DNA of 17,025 nucleotides from Planctomycetota bacterium (GTDB lineage: Bacteria > Planctomycetota > UBA11346), in contig JAHEDF010000027.1 in NCBI GenBank assembly GCA_024641365.1, forward strand, positions 1 through 17,025, written 5' to 3'. Shown piece after piece: positions 1 to 8,600 of the stretch. Every line of letters begins with the position of its first letter. Position 1 is the first letter of the stretch. The position numbers were made by a program, and so were the translations under genes. The notes below the pieces were generated by a model. That model had not been told where the DNA came from, did no database searches, and worked only from the letters and a program-made list of their open reading frames with translations.

Positions 1-1
1 C

Positions 2-1891
2 GTGCATGATGATATGGTGAAAAAAATTGCAGACTTAGCGCGGCAATGTGCTAGCGCAAAGGGACGTCCACAGGACATAGAGTGGGCAATAAAAGACAAT
101 AAATTATATTTATTACAATCACGGCCCATTACGACGTTAGCGCAGGTGCCAGATCCAGATGGACGACCGGCATTGTGGGATAATAGCAATATTGCTGAGA
201 GTTATGGTGGTGTCACCACACCATTGACTTATAGTTTTGCGCGGCGTGCCTATGAAGAAGTTTATCGGCAATTCTGTCGCATGATGGGTGTGCGATCCGC
301 TGTTATTGAGGCGCATGCAGCAACATTTCGTTGTATGATTGGCTGTATTCGCGGACGAGTTTATTATGATTTATTAAATTGGTATCGGGTATTGGCGTTA
401 TTACCCGGATTTCATATGAATCGTGGTTTTATGGAACAAATGATGGGGGTTAAAGAAGGATTGCCTCCAGCGTTAGCAGATGAATTTGCCCCACCGAGTC
501 GTGTTCAGCGTCTGCGGGATAGTTGCCGTTTTATAGGGAGTTTACTTGGGTTAATAAAAAATCATCTCACCATGTCGAAGCAAATTCGTGGTTTTTATGC
601 ACGTTTATCAGACGCACTTGCACCACCACCAATTCCTTTGGAGTTACAACGGGCTGATGAATTGGTAACATCGTATCGTGTTCTTGAAGACAAATTATTA
701 ACCCGTTGGGACGCACCACTCACCAACGACTTTTTTGCTATGATATTTTATGGTGTGCTACGTAAGGTGTGCGAAAAATGGTGTGGGGATACTGATAGTA
801 CGATTCAAAACGATTTAGTCGGGGGTGAAGGCGGAGTGGTAAGCGCCGAGCCAGCAATGCGTGTTCGTGAAATGGCAGCATTAATTCGTGCAGATGACGA
901 CTTTGCAGAGTTACTTCGTAGTGGCCATCTAGCGGCAATAATCACACAAGCCCGAACACGGCCAAATTTTTGGGACGCTTACACCAATTATTTGCAGCGT
1001 TTTGGTGATCGATGCCTTGAAGAATTAAAATTAGAAAGCGCAACATTGCATGATGACCCGTTACCCTTGTTGCGAGCAATTGGTCACTTTGCTGCACGAT
1101 CATCTCATGTTGCAGTTGATCATGCGCAAGTTGCACGTTTTGCCGCAGAGGAACGTGTTACATCTGCCTTGCGCGGTCATCCGATTCGCAAAATATTATT
1201 TAATTGGGTGCTAAAAAATACCCGCGCTCGTGTGCGTGACCGAGAAAACTTACGGTTTGAACGTACGCGTTTATTTGGACAGGTCCGTCGTATTGTGGTT
1301 GAATTAGGTAAAAGGTTGGCCGCAGTAAGTATGTTAGACGATGCACGAGCGGTATTTTATTTAGAGATTGAAGAATTATTAGGATTTGTGACAGGGACTG
1401 CGACGTGCCATGATATACGAGCGCTTTCTGGGGCCAGACAACAGGCTTATAAATCCTATCAAGCGGAATCTGGTCCAGCAGACCGCTTTCCAACTTGTGG
1501 TTGGATTAATGTAACGAATGCGTTTCGCGATGATCGCGTAGTTTCGGCAGTAACCGAGATCTCTGGAGATAGTTGTAAGGGGACAGGTTGTTGCCCAGGA
1601 GTTGTGCGTGGCATAGCACGTGTTGTGCGCGATCCCCGTGGTGTCGAATTACCGAGTGGCAGCATATTAGTGGCAGAACGAACTGATCCGGGTTGGATTA
1701 TGTTATTTCCTGCTGCCGCAGGGTTAGTAGTCGAACGCGGCAGTTTATTATCGCACAGTGCAATTGTCGCACGCGAATTAGGGCTGCCCGCAGTGGTCGG
1801 AGTTGAGCGTTGTACGACCTGGATAAAAGATGGCGATATGATTGAATTAGACGGCAGTACCGGCATGGTGCGAAAGGTGCAAAACGTATGA
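2..1891 (+). CDS. PEP-synthase / rifampin-phosphotransferase-like phosphohistidine enzyme (5' truncated by window)
   Basis: The reading frame is open from the left edge, so the N-terminus is missing; the GTG at 2 is probably internal. Visible residues 25-44 match the end of an ATP-grasp PPDK_N domain (an IEWA segment, then LYLLQSRPIT). Next comes a long middle region beginning with WDNSNIAESYGGVTTPLT (about residues 58-75). The last 90 residues are the swivelling phosphohistidine domain, with ERTDPGW followed by SLLSHSAIVAREL; His585 of the visible part is the expected phosphorylated histidine. The protein ends just after this domain, so there is no C-terminal PEP/pyruvate TIM barrel. ATP-domain / substrate-domain / His-domain order without a barrel is the rifampin phosphotransferase layout, so I infer that it phosphorylates a hydroxyl compound rather than pyruvate. 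The family is clear, the substrate unknown. Its stop overlaps the next start (ATGA), which points to a role in the lipid-type operon that follows. Confidence 0.85.
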   Translation: MHDDMVKKIADLARQCASAKGRPQDIEWAIKDNKLYLLQSRPITTLAQVPDPDGRPALWDNSNIAESYGGVTTPLTYSFARRAYEEVYRQFCRMMGVRSAVIEAHAATFRCMIGCIRGRVYYDLLNWYRVLALLPGFHMNRGFMEQMMGVKEGLPPALADEFAPPSRVQRLRDSCRFIGSLLGLIKNHLTMSKQIRGFYARLSDALAPPPIPLELQRADELVTSYRVLEDKLLTRWDAPLTNDFFAMIFYGVLRKVCEKWCGDTDSTIQNDLVGGEGGVVSAEPAMRVREMAALIRADDDFAELLRSGHLAAIITQARTRPNFWDAYTNYLQRFGDRCLEELKLESATLHDDPLPLLRAIGHFAARSSHVAVDHAQVARFAAEERVTSALRGHPIRKILFNWVLKNTRARVRDRENLRFERTRLFGQVRRIVVELGKRLAAVSMLDDARAVFYLEIEELLGFVTGTATCHDIRALSGARQQAYKSYQAESGPADRFPTCGWINVTNAFRDDRVVSAVTEISGDSCKGTGCCPGVVRGIARVVRDPRGVELPSGSILVAERTDPGWIMLFPAAAGLVVERGSLLSHSAIVARELGLPAVVGVERCTTWIKDGDMIELDGSTGMVRKVQNV

Positions 1892-2982
1892 CCGAAGTTG
1901 CTGCCCATGCTGAATTTTCAGCTGTTCGTTATGCTCAATGTTGGGAAGATGCTGACATTTTATTATCAGGATTAGCTATTAATCCTGGCGACACCTGTGT
2001 CGGTATTGCGTCAGCTGGAGATAATTGTTTAGCAATGTTGACAAAAGACCCGCAGCGCGTCATTGCGGTCGATTTAAATCCAGCGCAATTAGCCTGTGTT
2101 GAATTACGCGTAGCTGCGTATCGAACCTTAGAGCATGCCGAATTATTGCGTTTAATTGGCAGTAGGCCGGGTGACGATCGCATCAATTTATACCAACGGT
2201 GTCGATCACAGTTGTCGGATGATGCGCAACGATTTTGGGATACACACCAAACCGATGTCAGTAACGGCATTGGTAGCGCAGGAAAATTCGAACGTTATTT
2301 TACCATGTTTCGCACGCGTATTTTGTCGCTAGTCCATCGGCGGCGAACGGTTGATGAATTAATGATGCCACGAACACGCGATGAACGGGTGAATTTTTAT
2401 CAGCATCGATGGAATTCATGGCGTTGGCGATTATTGTTCGCGATTTTCTTTTCACGATTTGTCATGGGTAAAAAAGGGCGAGACCCTGCATTTTTTCGTT
2501 ATGTTCAAGGATCCGTCGCCGATCGCATACGCAGCCGTGCCGAACATGCATTGACTGAATTAGCGCCGCAAGAAAATCCTTATTTGTATTGGATTTTATA
2601 TGGCACGCATGGTGATGCTTTGCCGCTTGCATTGCGACCAGAACATTTTGACATCATTCGTCAACGCTTAGATCGTTTTTCTTGGCAATTAGGTACAGTG
2701 GAAAATGCACTTGAAAAATTAGGGCCGCGCAGTGTTGACCGATTTAATTTAAGCGACATTTTTGAATATATGGGACCAGATGTTTATCGACAGGCACTTG
2801 AGCGTATGGTTGTAGCGGGACGTCCTGGTGGGCGATTACTCTATTGGAATATGCTTGTGCCTCGAAGTCGGCCTCAAGAAATGAGTGAGCAATTGCAATG
2901 TCACGACGAATTAGGACAGAGATTATTAGCCGCCGATAAAGCGTTCTTTTATAGCGCAGTCATTGTGGAAGAAATAATCTAA
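1888..2982 (+). CDS. DUF3419 / BtaA-like S-adenosylmethionine 3-amino-3-carboxypropyl transferase
   Basis: The 364-residue protein carries the DUF3419 signatures: RYAQCWEDADIL at residues 14-25, the nucleotide-binding-type segment IASAGDN at 40-46, VDLNPAQ at 61-67 (expected acidic contact to SAM), and NLSDIFEYMG at 287-296. In this family BtaA moves the 3-amino-3-carboxypropyl group of SAM to diacylglycerol, giving the homoserine ether lipid precursor of betaine lipids. No transmembrane segment is evident; action at the inner membrane face is expected. The ATG lies inside the previous stop (ATGA), with AAAGG at 1873-1877 as ribosome binding site. No BtaB-like N-methyltransferase follows, so the product may be left unmethylated or a different acceptor may be used. 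Family assignment is firm; the exact acceptor is inferred. Confidence 0.9.
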   Translation: MTEVAAHAEFSAVRYAQCWEDADILLSGLAINPGDTCVGIASAGDNCLAMLTKDPQRVIAVDLNPAQLACVELRVAAYRTLEHAELLRLIGSRPGDDRINLYQRCRSQLSDDAQRFWDTHQTDVSNGIGSAGKFERYFTMFRTRILSLVHRRRTVDELMMPRTRDERVNFYQHRWNSWRWRLLFAIFFSRFVMGKKGRDPAFFRYVQGSVADRIRSRAEHALTELAPQENPYLYWILYGTHGDALPLALRPEHFDIIRQRLDRFSWQLGTVENALEKLGPRSVDRFNLSDIFEYMGPDVYRQALERMVVAGRPGGRLLYWNMLVPRSRPQEMSEQLQCHDELGQRLLAADKAFFYSAVIVEEII

Positions 2983-4304
2983 TGTGGCAGCCACATCCAC
3001 TGATTGGAATAGGTGGTGTGGCAATTTTGCTTGGGATAGCAGTCTGTTTGGCGGCGCTTTTACGACGTTTTGGACTTATCAAGGGAGAAACGGCCAGAAA
3101 ATCTGTGCATGTACAATTGGGGCTTATTGTTGCTGCATTCCCATGGGTATTTACCACTGTATGGCCAGTATGGTGTTTAGCAGGATTAGCAGTTTTCGCA
3201 TTAGCTTCCTTGCGCTGGATACCCTTTTTACGCAAACGCCTGGGTAGTTCGCTCCATGATATTGATCGTGAATCATGGGGCGAAATATTATTTCCTATTT
3301 CAGTTGCCATCGCTTGGACGCTTATGCCAGGTGATTGGATTCATTTTAGTTTGCCTATATTGGTATTAACTGTATCCGATGCAGTTGCAGCAATTATAGG
3401 TAAGCGTTATGGGCAAATAGAATTAGCGACAGCCGCAGGCAGAAAATCATGGGAAGGTTCGTTCGCATTTGCTGGTGCAACTTTTATGGTTGTGCATGTC
3501 CCATTATTATTAGCAACTGATATCGGACGAACGGAATCACTATTAATAGCAATTAATATGGCTCTGCTATTAATGTTAGTGGAGGCACTCGCTTGGGAAG
3601 GATTTGATAACCTCTTTATCCCTATTGCGGGACTCCTGTTAATTGATGAGTGTTATGGATTGCCACTGCCTATATTGATAGAGGGCACATTGGTTATGTG
3701 TGGCCTAACGATATGCAGTTGGTGGTGGCGTCGACATACGACTTTAGATGATGCAGCGATTTTAACCTGTGTGGTTTTGGGCTATGTGCTGTGGTCTGCT
3801 GGTGACTGGTTATGGTTACTCGCGCCGGGTACCTTATTTGTATTATATGCCATGCTTTACCCACCGCGCGATAATGTACGCGATCATCGCGCGTTAATTC
3901 CAATGACGTTGATGTTGCCTGGTTTTGTGTGGTTATTAGTTGATACCCGAGCTTATGGCGACCCACGATGGGTAATTGCCGCAGCGGGTACGTATGGCTT
4001 TCACTTATCAGCAATTGGGTTATTTGTAAAATTAGCGCAACCTCACCAGTCTGGAAAATATGTAACGTTTTTGAATACGTGGTTGCTTGGGCAGCTTATC
4101 GCATTGGGGCCAACCTGTTTGTCTATAGGCATGCCTTCATTGTGGCCAGCGCTTTCCGTGGCCGGATGCAATATAATTGGACTTATTGTGCTGTGGCGGG
4201 TTTTGCCAGATCGATATCTCTTACCGATACACGAAAAGCGTTGGGCATTGCAGGGAATAATGGCATTAGTGAGTTCAATTGGGGTTATAATGGTGATGAG
4301 ATGA
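2982..4304 (+). CDS. Phytol/dolichol kinase-like (CTP-dependent) membrane protein with extra C-terminal membrane domain
   Basis: This 440-residue polytopic membrane protein starts one base inside the previous stop (TAATG), with GGAAG at 2967-2971. The first 230 residues match the phytol kinase / dolichol kinase / CDP-diglyceride synthase-like superfamily: RKSVHV at 39-44, SDAVAAIIGKRYG at 132-144, GRKSWEGS at 153-160 and EGFDNLFIPI at 206-215. Members transfer a phosphate (usually from CTP) to an isoprenoid alcohol, or a CMP group to phosphatidate. Residues from about 230 to 440 form a further hydrophobic region of several membrane helices that I do not recognise and that exceeds the usual length of such kinases (roughly 200-300 residues). 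It may be a fused second enzyme or a lipid-binding module. The substrate cannot be read from sequence; the operon favours a lipid alcohol or phosphatidate. Confidence 0.8.
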   Translation: MWQPHPLIGIGGVAILLGIAVCLAALLRRFGLIKGETARKSVHVQLGLIVAAFPWVFTTVWPVWCLAGLAVFALASLRWIPFLRKRLGSSLHDIDRESWGEILFPISVAIAWTLMPGDWIHFSLPILVLTVSDAVAAIIGKRYGQIELATAAGRKSWEGSFAFAGATFMVVHVPLLLATDIGRTESLLIAINMALLLMLVEALAWEGFDNLFIPIAGLLLIDECYGLPLPILIEGTLVMCGLTICSWWWRRHTTLDDAAILTCVVLGYVLWSAGDWLWLLAPGTLFVLYAMLYPPRDNVRDHRALIPMTLMLPGFVWLLVDTRAYGDPRWVIAAAGTYGFHLSAIGLFVKLAQPHQSGKYVTFLNTWLLGQLIALGPTCLSIGMPSLWPALSVAGCNIIGLIVLWRVLPDRYLLPIHEKRWALQGIMALVSSIGVIMVMR

Positions 4305-4924
4305 AAATATTTCAGCATATATTAATGCGGCGTTTTGCGGTGGTAGCTGTCGTTTCGACATTATTATACGGTATTTATGTAATCACCAATCGTTTTCATT
4401 TATTTACGCCAGTAGAACTCCCACTGACGTTTTTGGATCATGCAATGCCATTTTGGACATGGTCGGTGATACCGTATTTTGTACTTATAGGTGGCATGTA
4501 CTTAATGGCTTTTGTTCATGATGATTTCCTTTTTAAGCGCTGTATCATTGGATTTATAATTGGGATGTTAATTAATTACTCAATATTTGTAGTTTGGCCA
4601 ACGACTTACCCAAGGCCCACGTTGCCGACCGGCACTGCTTTTTACGAAGATTGGTATAGATGGCTCACTAAAATTGACACGCCGGCCAATTGTTTCCCAT
4701 CAGGGCATATTACAGCGCCTGCTATTGGTTGTTGGGCATTAGCGAGAGAAAAGCCCCGATGGCGCCTTTTTATATATGCTGGATTTATTCCTTTATCATT
4801 AAGTATATTGACCACTAAACAACATTATGTCTGGGATTTATTCGGTGGAATAACAACAGCTGTTATCGGATTAGTTGTCGCAAACTGGTGGCTTAATCGC
4901 GCATCACCATCACAAGAAAATTAA
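4301..4924 (+). CDS. PAP2-family phosphatase/transferase, inositol-phosphorylceramide-synthase type
   Basis: The frame is open much further upstream, but the ATG at 4301 overlaps the previous stop (ATGA), as elsewhere in this operon, and gives a 207-residue protein starting with a natural membrane segment. The three PAP2 motifs are visible: WPTTYPRP at 99-106 (phosphate-binding Arg/Pro motif, in the form seen in PAP2_3 / IPC-synthase relatives), NCFPSGH at 130-136 (His136) and TTKQHYVWD at 171-179 (nucleophile His175 with Asp179). About five to six membrane helices are present. The family removes phosphate from lipid phosphates or transfers a phospho-head group between lipids. Last gene of the operon; a convergent gene ends 30 bases further on. 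Upstream GGTGATGAG is only a weak ribosome binding site, so translational coupling is likely. Fold is firm; phosphatase versus transferase is undecided. Confidence 0.85.
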   Translation: MKIFQHILMRRFAVVAVVSTLLYGIYVITNRFHLFTPVELPLTFLDHAMPFWTWSVIPYFVLIGGMYLMAFVHDDFLFKRCIIGFIIGMLINYSIFVVWPTTYPRPTLPTGTAFYEDWYRWLTKIDTPANCFPSGHITAPAIGCWALAREKPRWRLFIYAGFIPLSLSILTTKQHYVWDLFGGITTAVIGLVVANWWLNRASPSQEN

Positions 4925-4954
4925 AATGACTACAGCGATAGAGTGCAGTTTCCC

Positions 4955-5377
4955 TTAAAAATCTTTGTCTGCTTTAATGACCCACACCAAGTAGCCAATA
5001 GAAACAAAGGTCATAACAAAAAAAGCTCCAACCCACAGCCAGTGTCGTTCTCCATCTAAGCGATGGATGTGGGGATTAGATTCTAAATAAAGAATATCGA
5101 CTTTATCACCTGGGGCATGCTTAGCGGCACCTGCTCGCGATGTGTAATAGGAACCATTCATTTCACGCGGGCCTTCGGATTCTTTGGCATGAAAAAAGTA
5201 GGTTACTTTATAACGGCCAGTTTCTTGCATGGACCCTTTTTTTACTTCCGCAAAAATCTCATCAATGGTGGCTTTATCGGTAGTGCCACCGAGAGATAAG
5301 CGAATTTCTGAACACGATTGAAACATTGACACGAAATAAATAACAAGAATTACCATGAATCCTTTAATACTGCGCAT
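4955..5377 (-). CDS. DUF3592-like small membrane protein
   Basis: A 140-residue protein with a hydrophobic N-terminal segment (residues 5-20) and a second membrane helix near the C-terminus (about 111-133). Between them is an extracytoplasmic-type beta-rich stretch including YKVTYFFHAKE, a later SYYTSRAGAAK, and GDKVDILYLESNPHIHRL. A conversion-like VTY strand followed by a 'PGD.V.I.Y...NP' segment between two helices is the layout of DUF3592, a family without known function. The start is supported by GAGGAAA (complement of 5383-5389) five bases before the ATG. The residues around Cys22 (MFQSC) do not make a good lipobox, so I do not call it a lipoprotein. It stands alone, convergent with the lipid-type operon and divergent from the kinase gene, so the context gives no functional clue. 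Confidence 0.75.
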   Translation of the reverse strand: MRSIKGFMVILVIYFVSMFQSCSEIRLSLGGTTDKATIDEIFAEVKKGSMQETGRYKVTYFFHAKESEGPREMNGSYYTSRAGAAKHAPGDKVDILYLESNPHIHRLDGERHWLWVGAFFVMTFVSIGYLVWVIKADKDF

Positions 5378-5523
5378 ACGGGTTTCCTCAAAATTCCAAA
5401 TTGCTCTTTGAGCTGTTAATTAAGGTTGGCGGGATCATGTGAACCACTGTCACTAGGCAACTAGAAAATCATGGGCGCCGTAGAGGGCTCAGGTCGGGGC
5501 ACCAAGATTGGTAATTCTGCAAT

Positions 5524-5544
5524 TTTCGGTAAACAGTACCGAAA
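5524..5544. promoter_or_regulatory. Perfect 8-bp inverted repeat in the divergent intergenic region
   Basis: TTTCGGTA (5524-5531) and TACCGAAA (5537-5544) are exact reverse complements around a 5-base spacer, AACAG. The element lies about 120 bases before the kinase gene and about 150 bases before the DUF3592-like gene on the other strand. It could be an operator for either gene or a small RNA hairpin; no T-run follows, so an intrinsic terminator is unlikely. The repeat itself is certain, the function is not. Elsewhere in the 288 bases between the two genes I see no clear -35/-10 pair. Confidence 0.4.
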
Positions 5545-5609
5545 TAATCCCTGTTGTGCCTCGATAATGGCTAGATAAATGATGCTCTGTGAAAAACGCT
5601 GGTAAACAG
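5528..5609 (+). repeat. 9-bp direct repeat GGTAAACAG upstream of the kinase gene
   Basis: GGTAAACAG occurs at 5528-5536 and again at 5601-5609, starting 73 bases apart, which is close to seven helical turns. The first copy overlaps the inverted repeat at 5524-5544. Two copies on the same face of the helix would fit a pair of activator or repressor half-sites, but a 9-mer found twice in about 290 bases may also be chance. Confidence 0.3.
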
Positions 5610-5665
5610 AAGGAAAGGTCGTTTAGCCCTGTAATTTCGTTTGGCGACGATTTGCAGGTGCACGG

Positions 5666-8600
5666 ATGAGACCCCCACATGCTCGTCCTCCTCTGGCAGG
5701 TCGCTATCGCTTGGGTACCGTTATCGGCGTTGGTGGTTTTGGTACTGTTTATGAAGCGTACGATGAAATAACGCGTTCCCGCGTTGCGGTTAAATCATTA
5801 CGTGAAGTCGACCCGCAACGATTATTTTTATTTAAACAAGAATTTCGTTTATTAGCGGATACTCGCCATCCACAGCTTGTACAATATTATGAATTGTTTC
5901 AAGAAAAGGATCGGTGGTATTTGGCCATGGAGTACATTGAAGGAATAGACCTTTTAACTCATGTGCGTGGTGGACTACTACAACAGTCAGATAGCACGAC
6001 CATGACCCGTAGTGCGCTTGGTGGAGAAGTGTATGATAAAGACGGACAGCCATTAACGCCTGTGCATGATGATGTCATCCGCGGTTCGTCGGATGTACTA
6101 GTCGCTAATGAAACGGAAATAGAACGTTTACGTAGTTTGCTCCCACAATTGGCAGGCGGACTCGAACATCTGCATGATAATAATTTAGTGCATCGTGATT
6201 TAACGCCGCGTAATATCATGATTGAAAATACAGGTCGATTAATCATTTTGGATTTTGGATTAGCATTACGTGGCAGTGGTACATCAGTGCTGCGCAATAT
6301 GCGCGTGGGCACGCCAAAATATATGGCACCTGAGCAAATAAGTTCAGAGCCATCAACTGCCGCCGCAGATTGGTATGCAGTTGGTTGCATCATGTACGAA
6401 ATGTTGACAGGCATCGCACCGTTTGTGGGGTCATCTGCGCAAGTATTAAATGCTAAAAAGACGACCAATCCTGCGGATCCTCGCGAATTGCATCCGCACT
6501 TACCGGATGACCTTTGTGCTTTAGCGTTAGAATTTTTGGCTTTTGATCCTAATGATCGCCCCATTGATGCGGGTGATCGTTTGCGACATTGTGCTACTGC
6601 TATGACTAAGATGCGCGCTCCTACCCGAGTTCCGGCATCAATGCCATTTATAGGTCGTGAACTACAATTGAAAAAGATAGATCACAGTTGGCGTAGCAGT
6701 ATCCGTGACAAAAAAGCGAATGTGGTTTTAGTGCGTGCACCGTCGGGCATGGGAAAGAGTGCTTTTATAGAGCGCTTCTTTGAAAAATTACCGCCGGGTG
6801 AGCAATTAATTTTACGCAGTCGTTGTTACCAACATGAATCCGTACCATTTAAAGCGATCGATGGTTTAACTGATGCCATAAGCGAATATTTACAGGATGT
6901 TCCCGAGGAAAATATTCTCGAAATGCTTCCCGATGGGATGTCCTATGTCACGCGCTTGTTTCCATCATTACGAATAATTCCAGCAATTAATGAAGCCGCA
7001 GCTCAGCAACCACCATCGACTTTAGATCCACATGAATTACGCCGCCGTGGCTTTAGTACACTGCGGGCATTATTTGAGCGCTTAAGTTTACAGCAACGTA
7101 TTGTGGTTTTTATTGATGATATGCAATGGGGTGATGATGATAGTTTAGCCGCACTCGTAGATATTTTAGCGCCACCAAACAATCCGCAACTATTTATGAT
7201 TATGTCGAGTCGTGTGGAAGACGATGGCACGGCCATGCTCGAGCGCATTACCAATGCATTTAGTCAGGTCGGTATTAGTCCTATAAATATCGACCTCGGT
7301 CCGTTGACTACGGAAGAAGTAAATGCGCTACAGAATAAATTACATGTCAATGATAGTAATTTTAAAGATGTGATGGGTGTGGTATTCCGTGATAGCGGTG
7401 GTCATCCGTTGTTTATGCGCGAATTAATTGCGGCTAGTATAAAAGGCCCATTGGCAGGTAATCAGCCGACCTTACGCGATTTATTGGCTCAACGATTATT
7501 GGGATTAAGTTCTACTGCCCGGCATTTAATTGAGGTTGCTGCGGTAGCGGGACGTCCACGTTCGCTATCATTACTGCATCAAGCAATTCACGATGAAGAT
7601 AATTTAGCGGCAGCTATCCATCAATTAGGAGCAGATCGGTTGGCGCGACTGCGTCATGTGCAGGGGCGTGAAGAATTAACAGTTTACCATGATAAAATTG
7701 CTGAAACAGCGATTGCGCTATTGTCCCCAGAGCGTCTACGTGCGCACCATCTCGCAATTGCGGATGCATTATTAAAAACTGAACAACCTGACCTGGAAGC
7801 AGAAGCACTGAGCCAACATTTTTTGGCCTATGGTGATCAAGCGCGTGGTTGGCAATATGGATTAATTGCGGCTCAACGTGCAACGGAATCATTGGCATTT
7901 GAACGTGCGGTTGCCTTATATCGCACCTTATTGCCAATCATGCCAGCAGCAGCCAATCGCCCAGAATTTTTAATGAAAATGGGTGCCGTGTTAGCAAATG
8001 CTGGACACGGTGTTGAAGCCGCACGAATATTTTTAGAAGCTGGATCTGATCCACGGTGTGAAAACCGCCAAGATGCATTGCAATTATCTGCCGGACAATT
8101 TTTACGCTCTGGTTATATGGATGATGGATTATCGGTTGCGAAACAAGTGTTGAGTGAAGTCGGTCTCAAATGGCATGAACGAACTGGAGCAGCTTTATTT
8201 TCTTTATTGCTGCGACGTATGTGGTTACGCATGCGTGGCATTCATTTCACTGAGCGAGATCCGGCAACTATACCAGCCAAAAATCGCCTCAAAATGGATG
8301 CCTTATGGTCATTAGGTCATGGTCTTGGTGGTGTTGATACGATTCGTGGAGCGGAGTTCCAAATTCGTCATTTATTAATGGCATTAAAAGCTGGTGATCC
8401 CTATCGCGTTGGCCGTGGCGTTGCATGGGAATCTATTTTAAATGCGACAGAGGGTAAACGAGGTGGTCGCCGCCGTGCGCAAATTTATTACCAAGCAGCG
8501 CAAAACATAGCAACGAAATTAGGCAATGAACATGCATCTGCATGGAGTTGGGCAGCAACCGGTTATGATCATTGGTGTAAAGGAGAATGGGATGCCGCGA

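Noticed and set aside
3968..4300. Upstream extension of the PAP2 reading frame by 111 residues
   Set aside because: It lies inside the kinase-like gene in another frame, has no family-like residues, and the ATG at 4301 repeats the ATGA overlap used by the operon.
4925..4954. Terminator between the convergent PAP2 and DUF3592-like genes
   Set aside because: Only an imperfect 6-bp pairing (one mismatch) with no T-run in either direction.
4955..5377. Lipoprotein signal in the DUF3592-like protein
   Set aside because: The residues before Cys22 (FQS) do not fit a lipobox; a plain membrane helix is the simpler reading.
5959..6564. A 201-residue open frame on the minus strand inside the kinase gene
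   Set aside because: It is antisense to the conserved kinase core, is rich in Ser/Arg as antisense frames are, and matches no family I recognise.
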